The notes below the pieces were generated by a model. It was not told the DNA's origin. It made no database searches and saw only the letters and a list, made by a program, of their open reading frames with translations. From positions 16,760,666 through 16,824,665 of the forward strand of contig JAPTYO010000005.1 in assembly GCA_036873135.1 (NCBI GenBank): a stretch of DNA of 64,000 bases, written 5' to 3'. This document shows positions 20,490-32,945 of this stretch, piece by piece. Positions within the stretch are counted from its first letter, which is position 1; each line of letters opens with the position of its first letter. The DNA is from Clarkia xantiana subsp. parviflora. Its lineage: Eukaryota > Streptophyta > Magnoliopsida > Myrtales > Onagraceae. A program made the translations under genes and the position numbers.

Positions 20490-21960
20490 TGAAAATCAAT
20501 CATTCTCTTTTGCTTCTAATCACTCGAGAGTAATTCTCATTTTCTTTGAGAAGAATTACAAAACCGAGAAACAGAAGCAACAACCTGATCGAGGATGCCC
20601 CAGAAGAATAAAGATGGAATGAGAGATTCTTTATCTTTAGATTTGCTAAAACTTCTACTTTTATTTGTGTTTGAAAATACTCTTAAATAAGTTTCTTGGT
20701 GGAACACATTATTTTCCGAGTATTTACCAATACTTGAATTGAGTATTGAATTTATCATCGTTCATTTTTATCATATTCACGGTATTCAACACATTGCTCA
20801 AGCATCCTTATTTGTTAAAGTACTCCATTATAGTTTGTATCCCAAATAATGTACATGTTTAAAACCGATCTTGCTTTTAAATTTGGAGACTAAAATGATT
20901 CTCAAAACCACGGTTTTTAACCGGGTATGCACGAGGCGCATGTCACCTCGAAAGACAGGACACATCGTTTTAGAATACGAATTTAATAATCAATTATTTT
21001 TATGAATGTGGAATTTTCGTTTGTAATTCTTCAGATTTAACTCATTGATAACTACTTAGATTTTATGTAAGCCTTCCAGCTACTACAATCTAATTAGAAT
21101 ATCAACCATGGCATTAAAAGCGACAGCTTAAATGCATGGTCCATAAGATAGATAAATCTATGGATGAGTTTAATAAACGAAAAGAAGTAGTCGGTAAAAC
21201 GGCTCTCCCACCATTAGCCTTGAACGAAGAGTTTGGCTAAAAGCATTCATTAAACACTTCAAGAAACATAGTTCAGAATTACATAATGTTAGAGTTGCAC
21301 ATTAATTGTTCCTGCGGGATGAGATTAATTTAACTCAGATTAATGTAAAACACTATGTTCTGACAAAATCGGTTAACACGTTACCATAAAAGCTAATGAA
21401 TGATTCGGGTAAAACCTTATCACAAAGACGCATTAATTTGCGCATTAAAACGAGTATTTATTAAGAGTACGCACTACTCGCGAAAAATATGAGTTTTAAA
21501 ATTAGCTTGGAACAATTGTTTCGTGGATAAACATGACACATTATAAAGGTTTGAGGATGAATTTCCAACGCTTTGCAGAACGAAACAAGCTAGTACTTAT
21601 TGAGTTAACGGATGATTGATGGAGATTCTCAGGTCCCACTTACTTCGAGTGGGAGAATTGATATAGCATAGGTGATTGGTTTGGTAAATGATGATGGAAA
21701 CGTCTTCATAATAAATCCAGTGAGAGGGCTCACTCCCCCTCACACATAATCATCACTAAATTTCAAAATGCGAATCAAGTCGGACCTGATAATCATGATA
21801 ATGAACTATTTCAACTACCCATTTTTCCTAGTGGGAGTGGAACAACCAACTTGGTTCCAGATCCTAGTGATCGAGGAATACATCTCGGAGGTAAAAACCC
21901 GAGACCGAGAAGATATTCCAAGTAAGTTCAACCACCACCATTGTTCTCAGTGGGAGTAAT
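20490..21960 (+). other. Copia B central region without protease or integrase
   Basis: About 1.5 kb where a copia element normally encodes protease and integrase. I find no DSG motif, no HHCC zinc finger and no DDE signature on either strand. Stop codons are frequent in all frames. It aligns with copy D 59953-61158 (for example CACCTCGAAAGACAGGACAC near 20950 with its counterpart near 60680), so both copies descend from a parent already lacking the block. Two pieces with GAGTGGGAG (21650, 21940) resemble the polypurine tract. Confidence 0.75.
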
Positions 21961-23668
21961 GCCCCGATAAGAAGCACATTATTCCGAGTGGGAGTAACGA
22001 TCAGACTTAAACATAGGATTAACGTGCCTAGACATAGTCAAAGGCAACGAACTTCTCTCGAGAAGTATCCCATCAAACGAGATGTGTTAAACATCTTGAT
22101 GTTCGTTCTTGAACCAGTGACGGTTCAGCAAGCAAAGGAAGGACCTCAAAACGAGGGAATGGAGGAAAACAATGGAGGATGAAATTGCCTAAATAAGAAC
22201 TAATTCGTTTTTAGTCTTTAGTTGATTTATCTGTTAACCAAAGAACTAGAAAGTGAAATCTTAGAGTTCACTTCTGGTGGAAATTTCGAGTGGTGCAAAA
22301 CTCGAATAATTGCGAAAGGATATACCCAAATTCACGGAGTGAACTTTGATAAAGACGGACTCACCGACTATGCGTTACACCATAGTCAAGGTCGTCCTTG
22401 CCCATGAATGCAAGTCTCGAACTCGAGCACGCATCAAATGGACATTAAGACCAAACCTCTCCAAGTAAAACTGGAGAAAAAGACCTATATGGAGCAGCCA
22501 GAGAGTTTCATTACTCCTGGCAAAGAACGCAAAGTTTGCAAACTCCAAAGATCTATACGGTCTTAAACAATCGTCTCAGCAATGGTACCGCAGATTCCAC
22601 GAGGAAATCGTTGGAAACGGATTCGTGAATCTTCACAAGGATCCCTGCGTATACACTAAGACCTCCGGGTCTAAGTATGTCATCATAACACTATACGTGG
22701 ATGATATACTCATTGTTGCGAACGATATGAGTTTCATGAATAAATCAAAGTCTTGGTTAGCATCAGCATTCGAGATGAAATACATGGAAGAGGCCACGTA
22801 CATCTTAGGCATAAAAATTGCCCGAGATCGTGCCGCCCAGAGATTATGTCTATCTCAGGAATCATATATCAACAAACTGTTGAAAAGATTCAAAATGCAG
22901 GATGCTAAACTTATGGATACGCCGGTTGTGTTCGGGTGCGCGCTATCGAAGCATGATGGCCCGAAAAACCAGCAGGAGCGTGAACAGATGAAGAATGCAG
23001 AGTATCTGAGCATGGTAGGGAGTCTAATGTACGCCATGCTTTGTACTTGGCCAGACATCTGTTACGCTGTGAGCCTAGTAGCAAGATTCCAATAAGAACC
23101 TAGTTATCAACATCTAAAGGCCGTAAAACGAATTATCAGATATTTGAAAGGTACTGCCGACTACGTTCTGTGCTATGAGGGCGATCGGCTCGAATTGACC
23201 AGTTATAGTGATGTCGACCACGGTGGCGATCCGGATGATCGTAAGTCCACCACAGGAGGAGTTTTCCTCCTTGCTAATGCTGCCATATCATGGGTTAGCA
23301 AGAAGTGATCGTGTGTCGCACTTTCCACTATGGAATCGGAATTTGTTGCCCTCTCCAAAAACGCACAAGAAGCGGTCTGGCTGAAAAGGCTTCTTACTGC
23401 ATTAATTGGCACCGACAAGAAGAGTAAACCTGTGAAGGTGTACTCCAACAGTCAGGCGGCCATTGCGACAGTTAAGAATCCAAAGTACCATAATAGGACA
23501 AAGCACATTGATGTGAAATAAAATTATGCTAAATCTGTTCTGGAGGACACCATAATCTCTTTAGAATACTTGCCTACAGACAATATGGTCGCAGACCCTT
23601 TAACTAAGCCGTTACGTAGGGAGATTTTTGAAAAGCACGTAAAACTGCTTGGATTACGTAGGGGTTAA
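21961..23668 (+). pseudogene. pol: Copia B hinge, reverse transcriptase and RNase H
   Basis: Hinge remnant (LEKYPIKRDVLN, about 22057), then RT pieces IIAKGYTQIHGVNFD (22306), YMEQPESFITPGKERKVCK (22480) and catalytic YVDD (ITLYVDDILIVANDMS, 22690). RNase H starts near 23190 and runs to the stop at 23666-23668 (NMVADPLTKPLRREIFEKH). At least five breaks occur: shifts near 22200, 22400 and 22560, and stops after VARFQ (23093), SWVSKK (23306) and HIDVK (23519). The order hinge-RT-RNase H is normal for copia. Confidence 0.9.
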
Positions 23669-24048
23669 ACTGTGTGGCTTGTAAAAAGTGATAACGTTTT
23701 GACATTTGAAATGATATTTCAATTGAATAAAAGAATTTCAATTTGAGTTTATGATTTATCGACGTCGTAATGATTAACAACGTCGGATTTTACGGTCTAT
23801 AAACTATGTCGTAAGAAGAAGTAAAATTCTTCCACCAAAATTATGTCGAATGTGAACCTTGCCTCGTCACACAGGCACGGTCGTCTTGTAAGGAGAGAGG
23901 AACCTCTACCATAACAAGATTGGCTAAGAATCAGGGGGATAAACCTGATTAAACAAAACGATAACACTGTCACGCTTAACAGCATGACTTAATCTTCGAT
24001 TTGTAAATCGCCGAGTTGGACTTTGTCCATCACTATATATATCACATT
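23669..24048 (+). other. Copia B 3' UTR, first part
   Basis: Matches 5637-6015 of copy A. It ends at acatt (24044-24048), which is repeated at 29791-29795 as the target duplication of copia H. Confidence 0.85.
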
Positions 24049-24324
24049 AAATAGCTTTAGAAGGTTGAATCATTTGTTGATTGATGATTAGGGATTACAA
24101 TGCAATAGGTAAACTATATATACTAGGTGATAAGGATCACCAACTAGGACTAGCTATCCTATGTGCCCAACTAGGTGCACCAAGGTGCATACACCATGTA
24201 ACATGTACTACATGATATATGCACCATATAATAACCTTATACAATCATCTAATGAAATGATAGAAGTAAATGCAACTGTAAATGACAAGATGCAATGTGA
24301 GCATATCAACTTATATACTCTATA
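24049..24324 (-). repeat. Copia H 3' LTR
   Basis: 276 bp. It differs from 29515-29790 at only three positions: CTAGG/CTTGG, GAAATG/GACATG and CAACTG/CAAGTG on the plus strand. Ends are defined by the target duplication outside and by polypurine tract or primer site inside. Confidence 0.93.
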
Positions 24325-27300
24325 TTCTCCCATCCTTTTCTTCTTCTTCTCTTCTTTCTTGGAACACGTCCTTGATTCCATATAGCTTTAGCAAAGCTAA
24401 GTGTTGACTCTTGACCAATGCCTTGGTAAGCAAGTCAGCAAGTTGTTCCTTTGAAGGAATGTAATGGACACCTATGAATCCTTGTTGAATATGGTGTCTT
24501 GTGAAGTGGCAGTCTAGCTCAATGTGCTTGGTGCGCTCATTAAACATGGGATTTTTTGCAATCTTCACAGCTGCTTGGCTATCTGTGTAGATTGGGATAG
24601 GAAGATTTACTTGTATGCCAAGTTCCTTGAGGATTCTTCCCACCCAAAGTGCCTCTTGAATTGCAACTCTTAGGCATCTATACTCTGCTTCAGCACTTGA
24701 TAGGGAAATTGTGTCTTGCTTCTTTACCTTCCAGGCTATCATGGCTTCTCCTAGCTTGACACAATAAGCACTCACTGATTTCCTACTAAAAGGGCAAGCA
24801 GCCCAATCAGAATTACAAAACAAACTCAAATTGAGCTTGTTGTTGGAAGGATAGATCAATCCTTGCCCTGGAGTGCCTTTAATGTATCTGATGACTCTTA
24901 TGACTGCATCATGATGAGACTTCTTTGGCTTGTCAACAAATTGACTGAGTCTTTGCATTGAAAAGCTAATGTCTGGCCTTGTCATGGTAAGGTATAGCAA
25001 CTTGCCAATGATCCTCCTATAAGAAGTGGCATCCTCCAAGAGTGTATCATCAATGTTTGAATTAGTTGCTTTGTCATACTCATGTGTGGTGAGTTTGACA
25101 TTGAACTCCATAGGGGTTTCAGCAGGCCTTGCAGCCCCTAGACCAGCATCTTCAATGAGCTCAATTGCATACTTCCTTTGGTTGATTACAAGACCTCTAT
25201 CTGACCTTGCAACTTCAAGTCCCAAAAAGTACCTCAAGTCTCCTAAGTCCTTCAATTTGAAGTGTGTTTGGAGTGTGTTCTTCAATTGATTGATCATCTT
25301 GGTGTTGGAGCCAGTGATTAGAAGATCATCAACATAGGTGAGAAGAAAAACTTTGTCATCACCTTGTATCTTGGTGAACAAGGAATGATCTGAGGCACAT
25401 TGTTTGTAACCATTCTTCAATAAGGTTTGAGTGAGCTTGATGTTCCATTGTCTTGAAGCTTGTTTGAGACCATATAAGGACTTGTTGAGCTTGCACACAA
25501 GTTTGGGATATCCCTCAAGAGACTTGGAATGATTGAAACCTTGGGGAATGTCCATATACACTTCTTCATTTAGATCACCTTGAAGAAATGCATTGTTACA
25601 TCCATGTGGTACAATCCCCATGATTTGGAAGCTGCCAAAGCTAATATGATCCTCACTGTGTCCATTTTGACTACAGGGGAGAATGTCTCATTGAAATCAG
25701 TCCCTTCAATTTGAGTGAATCCCTTGGCAACCAATCTTGCTTTGTATCTTTCAATGGAACCATCAAAATTGTATTTGACCTTAAATACCCATTTGCAACC
25801 AATTGAAGACTTGCCTTGTGGGAGTTCTATTAGCTCCCAAGTGTTGTTGTTTTGAAGTGCTTGCATTTCCTCCTTCATGGCCAAGATCCATTTTGGGTCT
25901 TTGATTGCTTGTTTATAGGTGGTTGGCTCTTTGATCTTGTCAAGGGCAGCCAAGAAGCATTTATATTGTGGACCCAAGTTGTCATAGGAGACATACTTCT
26001 CCATTCCAAAGATAGCATTTGAACTTGATCTTTGTTTGAGTTCAGCAAGCCTTGCACTTCTCCTAGGAGGTGGTGGGTGTAGTTGTGCAATTCTAAGACT
26101 CCTTCTCAGATTGGAAGGTTGGGGTGCTTCTTCTTCAATTGGTTGTTGAGGTGGTTGATCCTCAATTGGAGGTGCTTGATCATCCATTTGAGGTGTGACA
26201 ACCTCAATGGGAGGAGTGTTGGTTGATATATCCATGTCAAAATGAAATGGATTCTCAGGTGGGAAATCCTCAAGTGGTTGCTTGACTCCCAAGCAAGATG
26301 GAATAAGAGCCTTTAGAGCATCCTTAGACATGCTAAAGGGGAAAATATCCTCATGGAAATGAACATCCCTTGATACATGAAACACTGAGTTTGAAATGTT
26401 CATCACAAGGTATCCTTTTTGAGATGTTGAATATCCCATTAGGATGCATGGTTCAGCCCTTGGACTAAACTTGTCATGGTTGTTCAATTTGGTTGAAAAA
26501 CATAGACAACCTATAGTTCTCAAGTGATGAAGGGAAGGAGTTTTGCCATATAACACTTCAATAGGTGACTTGAACTTCAAGATAGAGGTGGGAAGCCTAT
26601 TGAGTAAGTAACAAGCATTGAGTATGCAATATCCCCAATGCCTCAAAGGCATGGATGCTTGAAATCTTATAGCTCTAGCAATGTTGAGGATGTCCCTATG
26701 TTTGCGTTCCACCCTTCCATTTTGTTGTGGTGTATGCACACAACTTGTTTGATAAAGAATGCCATATTGAAGAAGCAAACCTTTGCAAACAGAATTGATG
26801 AACTCAGTCCCATTATCACTCCTCAAAGTTTTGACCATTGTTCCAAATTGATTCTTCACCATGATTAAGAAATTCTTGATGTGCAAGAAAGTATCACTTT
26901 TGTGCCTCATCAAGTAAACCCAAGTTGCCCTTGAGTGATCATCAACAATGGTCAAGAAGCATTGATTGTTCTTGAAGGTTGGCACTTTGTAAGGACCCCA
27001 TAAATCCATGTGAACCAAATCAAAGGGCTTTGAAGCAATAGAATCACTGGTTGGAAAAGAAAATCTAGATTGTTTTGCAAGAGGACAAATAGTGCATTGT
27101 TTGATACAACCATATGTCTTATTCAAGCCTAAAACATCCAAATGATTCAAATATTGTTCAGAGACATGGCCCAAACGCCTATGCCATCTCAATACTTCAT
27201 CCTTATTCTCCAAGCAATCAGCTGCCAACTTCCTTGGGCTTGAAGGCACCACATCCTTCAAAGTGTATAGTCCTCTATTCCATTCCCCAATCACCATGGA

Positions 27301-28763
27301 CTTGCCACTCTGGCCCTGAAGTAACACATGATCACAAGTAAAGATCACTTTGCAATTTAACTGGCTAGGTAACCTAGATACAGAGATCAGATTGAACTTG
27401 AAGTCAGGGACCAAGAGTATGTTGGTCAAGGTAAATCCACTTGAGAAAGAACAAGAACCAACATGAGTCACTTTGCATTTGTGACCATTTGGCAAGTGCA
27501 CATATTGGTGATCTGAATCACTTTTCTTCAAATCATGTAGCCACTCAACTTGATGAGTGATGCGGTTAGTAGCACCTGAGTCAACTATCCAAACCATAGA
27601 ATCACTAGATATACCTGCCATGTTGACATGAGCTTGATCCATATCCTCAAAGCTTAGGGGTGTATGATCAAAGTGATCATTATGGGCAGCAACATGTTGG
27701 ATTCTTTTGTCAGTTGTGCCATGAAATATCCTTTTGTCCTTGGCTGCCACATGCTCAATTGTGCTTGAGTTGCCACCTTCTTCAACAATGTTGGCTGAAT
27801 TCCAATTCCTCTTAGGACCATTTGGATTGGTTTGATGAATTGGGTGATCATATGGGTAGCCATGTTTGATGTAGCAATTGTCTTCAATGTGACCTCTCTT
27901 GCCACAATAGTTGCAAGTATTGAGTGGTCTCTGACTTGAAGGATTGAAGTTGCCTCTTCCATAGCCATTTCCTCTTCCAATGCCATTGCCATTGCCTCTA
28001 GCAAAGCCTCTACCCCTTGCATATCCTCTTCCATTGCCTCTACCACCACCATAGGATGGATGCTTTCCAGTGAACAAGGCAGTTGCCTCACCCACATCAC
28101 CAAAGGAACCAGAGATGGTCCTTTGGCTTTCTTCTTGTACCAATATAGAGAAGGCAATGCTAAGGGAAGGAAGTGGTTGTCTCATAAGTAAGGTGCTCCT
28201 AATGTGTCCATAGGAGTCATTCAGTCCCAGAAGAAATGCCATTAACTTTTGCTTCTCCTCATTGACAATGGCAATGTCTCCAGCACATTGAAGATCTAAA
28301 TCATCAATGGAAGCAAGTGCATCCCAGAGTTGCTTCATTTTGGCAAAGTACTCAGTGATAGAGAGCACACCTTGAGATGTTTGATAAATCTCCCTTGTTA
28401 ATTGGAAGATTTGTGTGCCATCCACTTTATCAAACATCTCCTTCAAGTCATTCCAAATAGAAGAAGCAGTTGTGTTGTAGACCAAACCATTCACCAAATC
28501 TTTGGCCACAGTGTTCCTCAACCATGCCTTGACAATAGCATTTGCCCTATCCCATTTCATTCTATCATTGACATCAACATCCAATCTTGTGAATGTGCCA
28601 TTTATAAAACCAAGCTTGTTCTTCACCAACAAGCCTTCCCTGATTGATGTGCTCCAAACATGATAGTTGGAGGTTCCTTGTAGTTAGAAAGGGATGAGCA
28701 TATGGCCAGTGGTGTCTGAGGGGTGTTTGTAAAGGGGGTCATCAACATTGGTTTCTTGAGCCA
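24320..28763 (-). pseudogene. gag-pol: Copia H gag-pol polyprotein, near-complete
   Basis: Starts at ATG 28763 (MAQETNVDDP). Domains: Gag (YHVWSTSIREG, RMKWDRANAIVKAW), Gly/Arg-rich stretch, knuckle CNYCGKRGHIEDNC (about 27900), protease IVDSGATNRITH (about 27580), HHCC (WHRRLGHVSEQYL, CTICPLAKQ), integrase DDE (MDLWGPY, RSDNGTEF, QNGRVERKHR), RT (YKARLVAKGFTQIEGTDF; YVDDLLITGSN near 25330) and RNase H (DSQAAVKIAKNP, TKHIELDCHF). Breaks: a 1-base deletion shortly after the start (near 28730), an in-frame TAA near 28680 and a 1-base deletion near 25592 just before the RT segment NNAFLQGDL. The stop codon at 24320 overlaps the LTR by five bases. Confidence 0.92.
24325..24347 (-). other. Copia H polypurine tract
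   Basis: Minus strand reads AGAAAAGGATGGGAGAA immediately before the LTR start TATAG. The RNase H stop codon lies just past it inside the LTR. Confidence 0.7.
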
Positions 28764-29501
28764 TTTTGTAACTCAGATAACACAAGTAGGTATGGAATGT
28801 GAATAATAGGAATCCAAATCCAAGAAATCAGCTGCCACAATCCAATCAAAATCGCATACACAAGTTGCACTACAAACAAAAGTAGTACACCAAGGTTGTT
28901 GATAGTAGGACAAAATCCAGCTCACCCTTATGAGATTGCTTGTACAATTCCGCAACAAGATTTGTGATTTTCAAAGCTTGAAATTCAACAGAAATGGATT
29001 AGAAACCATTCTCCATTGATGAAAGCTCAGAATTCTTGAAGATATGAACACAAAGCACAAGGTAGGCACAAATGCTCCTCAGCCGGGCAATGTGTAGATA
29101 AGGGAAATCAAGCAATGAAAATCCAGGTATCAAGCAAGGGGCACAGCTGAAACATGTTCAAAATCCATATCCAAATGTAGAGAAACAAAGCAAACTCCAG
29201 GAAATAGTAATATCAAACACGCAATCAGCTCAACAAGGCTGAATTCTTCAAGAACAAGCAAACTAGTACTAAGTCATCTTGGCTATGCTTAGTCTAGGTG
29301 CAGATCTACTTTATGCGTGTTGAGTTCTTGAAATTCCACTTACTATATGTCCATTCTTAAGTAAGAAATGGATTGTTGAAGTAGAAAAGATGATCCACGA
29401 AGCTGAAGTTGCAAATCCACACTTGAACAAGGTGAATGTTAAGGCAAAACTTTGAAGAAACTTGGTCTTTTTAGCTTTGTGGTTGTGCCGCCATTTGAGG
29501 T
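28764..29501 (-). other. Copia H leader
   Basis: Untranslated leader of about 740 bp between the primer site and the gag start. No conserved frame seen. Confidence 0.75.
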
Positions 29502-29514
29502 GGCTCTGATACCA
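29502..29514 (-). other. Copia H primer binding site
   Basis: TGGTATCAGAGCC on the minus strand, adjoining the LTR. It is a full match to the plant initiator tRNA-Met site. Confidence 0.92.
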
Positions 29515-29790
29515 AAATAGCTTTAGAAGGTTGAATCATTTGTTGATTGATGATTAGGGATTACAATGCAATAGGTAAACTATATATACTAGGTGATAAG
29601 GATCACCAACTAGGACTAGCTATCCTATGTGCCCAACTTGGTGCACCAAGGTGCATACACCATGTAACATGTACTACATGATATATGCACCATATAATAA
29701 CCTTATACAATCATCTAATGACATGATAGAAGTAAATGCAAGTGTAAATGACAAGATGCAATGTGAGCATATCAACTTATATACTCTATA
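29515..29790 (-). repeat. Copia H 5' LTR
   Basis: 276 bp, partner of 24049-24324. A TATA-like run (ACTCTATA/TATATAGTA) is present but its role is unproved. Confidence 0.93.
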
Positions 29791-30546
29791 ACATTCAAGG
29801 CCAGATGAGAGATTCTGCGATAGCATTATTGACATATCCCATCCCTGGCTTTACCAGGTGTGCTATCAACGAGTGATTCATACTGCGCGTGCCACGTATG
29901 ACCACGGAGTCATGCTCGGTTGTGCTAGCTAGAATCCTCGTGATTCAAAGGGCGCATACTTCTTCACCTTGAGCGTGTGATTGATCCCGGATGCCTTATA
30001 AAGAGGCATACAAAGTATCCTCACGGACTCAGAACTTATACCTAAGGTCTGGCTCAATGCTCGCTTCCCAGCGTACGAGCGTAGTGCCAAAGAAAACAGC
30101 CAAGTGACCACGTCTTGGAAACTGGTTGAGTCTGACTAAGGGTATTAGCGATGGGGATGGTCAAGTTCACCTTTAATTCACCGACTCTCGTGTTCACTAG
30201 GTGGCCGCCAACCGGATATTAGTTGAAGGTTGTGAACACTTGTACGGATGCCCTGGAGAAGTATTCCTTTGTGGATTACTGGGCAATTGGAGAATTAACA
30301 GTTGACCAAGGATACAGTGCGGTGCATGTTTCATTTCAAATAGGTTTGCTTCATGAAAGGGAATCAACGTTCCGCGGGCGCTACAATACTCCTAATAGAT
30401 AAGTAGCACAATGTCTGTCGTATCCTTCGGTCGCACGGCAAGCCTCGTGTGAACTATTCGGAGACGAAGACTGAAGATTGAGATGTTGATACTATTGCGT
30501 AACCGTATAGATTAACGAGCACCCTCCCATTCCGGCGAGTGGGAGC
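29791..30546 (+). other. Copia B 3' UTR, second part
   Basis: Resumes with the duplicated acatt and matches 6011-6741 of copy A. The antisense frame (30111-29929, -) resembles that of copy A. It ends in the polypurine tract CCGGCGAGTGGGAGC before the LTR. Confidence 0.85.
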
Positions 30547-31108
30547 TGTTAACATATGGTGATGTGGAGCCGTAATAGGAGCCCGTTAATTAATGGAATT
30601 ACCTTAGTTAATTAGGTAATTGTAAATTTGGGCTAATTGGGCCAAACCCAATTAGTTATTGACAAGGGAGGCCCAAAATGGGCCTCCCCCTTAACATGCA
30701 TAGTTCGCCCGCCTCCTTTATACCACATTGGTTGGAGTTGCCTTTTGGCAACTCCACCAATACTATATATAGGGTTGTCTGCTAAGGGTTTATTCATTCA
30801 TTCATAATAATAAGGATCTCCATTGAGAACACTTGTTTCCCTTAGTTAAATTTCGGCACCATCACATCTGGTTTGAGGTTCCATCTCCGTTGGAGAATCG
30901 ATCAGAGGTCTTGTTGTGGAGCTACATCGCGTGGGACTTCTTCTAACGAAGAACTTGAACGTGGTTCCGACCGGAGGATCAGAACTCCCTCCACATCGTT
31001 CTTGGGCAGGAAAGCTAAAAGGTATGTGTACTAATTCTGCTGCGTAGATTAAATTTCTTGATAGTACACGTTTAGCATTCCGTAGTATTACGTCCCCGTA
31101 ATCCAACA
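30547..31108 (+). repeat. Copia B 3' LTR
   Basis: 562 bp, TGTTAACATATGG to CGTAATCCAACA. No primer site follows, so the copia array ends here. The flank aggac (31109-31113) should recur before copia A's 5' LTR outside the window. Confidence 0.9.
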
Positions 31109-31324
31109 AGGACGTCCCTTCGGAGATGGAGGTTTCGGTTGTCTTGCCTCTTCCTTTTCCCGTGGTTGAGACTCCTGCTACAATTTCACGGTCATCCGGG
31201 GCTGTGAAACTTACCTCCGGTACGGTGTTTGTGATGTTTTCTTTTGTTTCTATGCTTCCTTTGCTTATGGTGTATTCACCCATATTTTGTTGATTTTTAA
31301 GGAGGTCCCCCTCTATCTCCGCCG

Positions 31325-32706
31325 TGCGGATCCTGGCTAGGATCAAATCGAAGAGGTCTAGCTTGGAGGTGGAAGCCTCTAACTCTAAGGCTCAGAAGAT
31401 AGCCTCGTTCCTTTCTCGCTCTAGGTCCTCCTCTTGCCATAATAAGAGAGAGGTTGTTGTTGAGGATGTCGCTGATGATTCTCCTATCGCCCAGGAGAAT
31501 TAGGAGGCTTCGGATGATGGCAACGAGTCTTTGTCTCCTCGCCCTCCCCCCCCCCCCCCCCCCCCCCCGAGGGTTGCAACCTCCGATAATAGACCTCCAG
31601 TGCCAGGTATATAATGATGTTCTCTTCTTGAATATGTGTATTTATCATGCTCATGTCGTGCCTTACATTTTTTTTCCAGGTAGGATCAAGTTGCCTTTGA
31701 TCTTCCCCAAAGATTTCATCCGCCCCATCATTGGTGATGTTAGGGGTAATGCCTGGATGCCTTTCCAGGCTGTTGAGTGTCAAGCCTATGACGTATCGGC
31801 TTCCCATTCCATTCCGGAAGTTTCTATTCCTATGATGAACTCCATTATCCCCCCGGCCGATCGCTCTCTCCCCACGTCTGATCTTGAAGAGGCCCATCAC
31901 TTTGTGATGGGCGCCTTGTCCCAGTTTTCTTCTGTCAGTGTTTGTATTGTCTTTTGCTTTGCTTTGTGAGATTTTTTATCCTGACACCTTTTCTCTTTTG
32001 GTAGGGCATATCTTCTGTCGTTAACCTTGGTTGTCACCTGGTGAACGTCACTCGGGAGCGGGACATGTTTCGGCATATGGTGGGGACGCTTGAGTCTACT
32101 CTGAAGAGAATCGAAGAGAATTTGCGCGACGATGTTGAGGAGCTTAGGGTGTCGGAGGTTTCTCCGTCTAGTCGCTTGACTGTTGTTCAGATGGAGCTTG
32201 ATGATATTGTTGCCCGCCGGGCGGATGATGATTTAATAGCTGAGCTGAGGCTGAAGAATGCTCTCCGCGATGCTCGTGAAGAGAGTAAAATATCCGGTTT
32301 CGAGGAGGGTGAGGCTGTAGGAGTTGTTAAGGGTGAGGCCATTGGCATCGAGAACGGTAGGGCCATTGGATTCCATGATTTTTCTGGCTTCCAAGGAGTT
32401 TTCTGAATGTGCTGAGAAGTATTGCCAGGGTATTATGTAAACCTTTGGAGTGAACTTGGTCAAGAGGGTTCATGGTCTGTGTCCCAACTTCCCGTTTGCG
32501 CAACTTGGAGAATATGTTATGTTTGCTTTGGATGTTGTTGATCAACTTCACAAGCGTGCAGAGCGAGCGAGGATTGCTGTCGGACAGTTCGTTGCCGACC
32601 GTTCTTCGAAGACCAATGTTATGGCTTCTACTCGTGCTGTTAAGACTTCCACCTCTTCACAAGTTCCTGCCGGAGAGGATGATCCACCCCTTGTGAAAGG
32701 TGGTTG
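31325..32706 (+). pseudogene. X antisense gene, 3' exons, broken
   Basis: Three exons are recognisable. The first (about 31345-31606) has an NLS-like KSKRSSLEV and SRSRSSSCHNKRE, an in-frame TAG at 31501-31503 and a poly-Pro run from 23 C residues (31546-31568). The second (31680-31933) has LIFPKDFIRPIIGDVRG and IIPPADRSLPTSDLEEAHHF, parallel to G2 exon 5. The third (from 32005) starts GISSVVNLGCHLV, parallel to G2 GMSDMVNMSSLVL, and is a coiled coil. The introns 31607-31679 and 31934-32004 have GT-AG ends and the same positions and phases as in G2. A frameshift occurs near 32380-32400 and a stop near 32440; the tail CPNFPFAQLGEYV matches G2 DPQFPFGDLGDFG. The N-terminal domain was cut off by the copia insertion. 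Confidence 0.78.
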
Positions 32707-32945
32707 AGACGATACTGCCTGTTGGTGTTTTTATTATTGCAGCTTTGTGTTTCTCTCCTACTTGTTTTGGAGATGTTATTGTTTTATTGCTAGATACTCG
32801 GGTTTGCCTTCCTTTTTTTTCGTACTATTTTCCTTGATGTGTTTGTATGTTTGGACAGCTTGATGTGCTTTCAGCACGCCTTTTGTTATCGATATGATAC
32901 TCTATTAGGATTGCCTATCTTTTCCTGGGCTTACATTCATTTTAT
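32707..32945. other. X antisense-gene 3' flank
   Basis: T-rich non-coding sequence after the coding end, probably the 3' UTR. Nothing else recognised. Confidence 0.5.

Larger units (their letters stand above)
24049..29790 (-). mobile_element. Copia H, full-length, young, non-canonical LTR ends
   Basis: Complete 5,742-bp Ty1/copia element on the minus strand with 276-bp LTRs that differ at three positions by direct comparison. It has exact 5-bp target duplications (acatt). Unlike the other copias here it encodes the full order gag, protease, integrase, RT, RNase H. It sits in the 3' UTR of copia B; the empty-site sequence can be read in copia A (CACATTCAAGGCC near 6010). The minus-strand LTR starts TATAG and ends CTATTT instead of TG...CA. 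It is unrelated at sequence level to the A-F copia family. Confidence 0.93.
6742..31108 (+). mobile_element. Copia B, integrase-less copia element carrying G2 and H
   Basis: Bounded by 562-bp LTRs at 6742-7303 and 30547-31108. Without the two nested insertions its own length is about 8.3 kb. Its parts in order are primer site, a long AT-rich leader (7318-9234, resuming 19573), gag (19760-20489), a 1.5-kb stretch without recognisable protease or integrase, hinge-RT-RNase H (21961-23668) and a 3' UTR. Copy D has the same order and the same missing block. Copy A lies head to tail on its left and shares its 5' LTR. The right flank at 31109 is inside the antisense gene of X. Confidence 0.88.
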
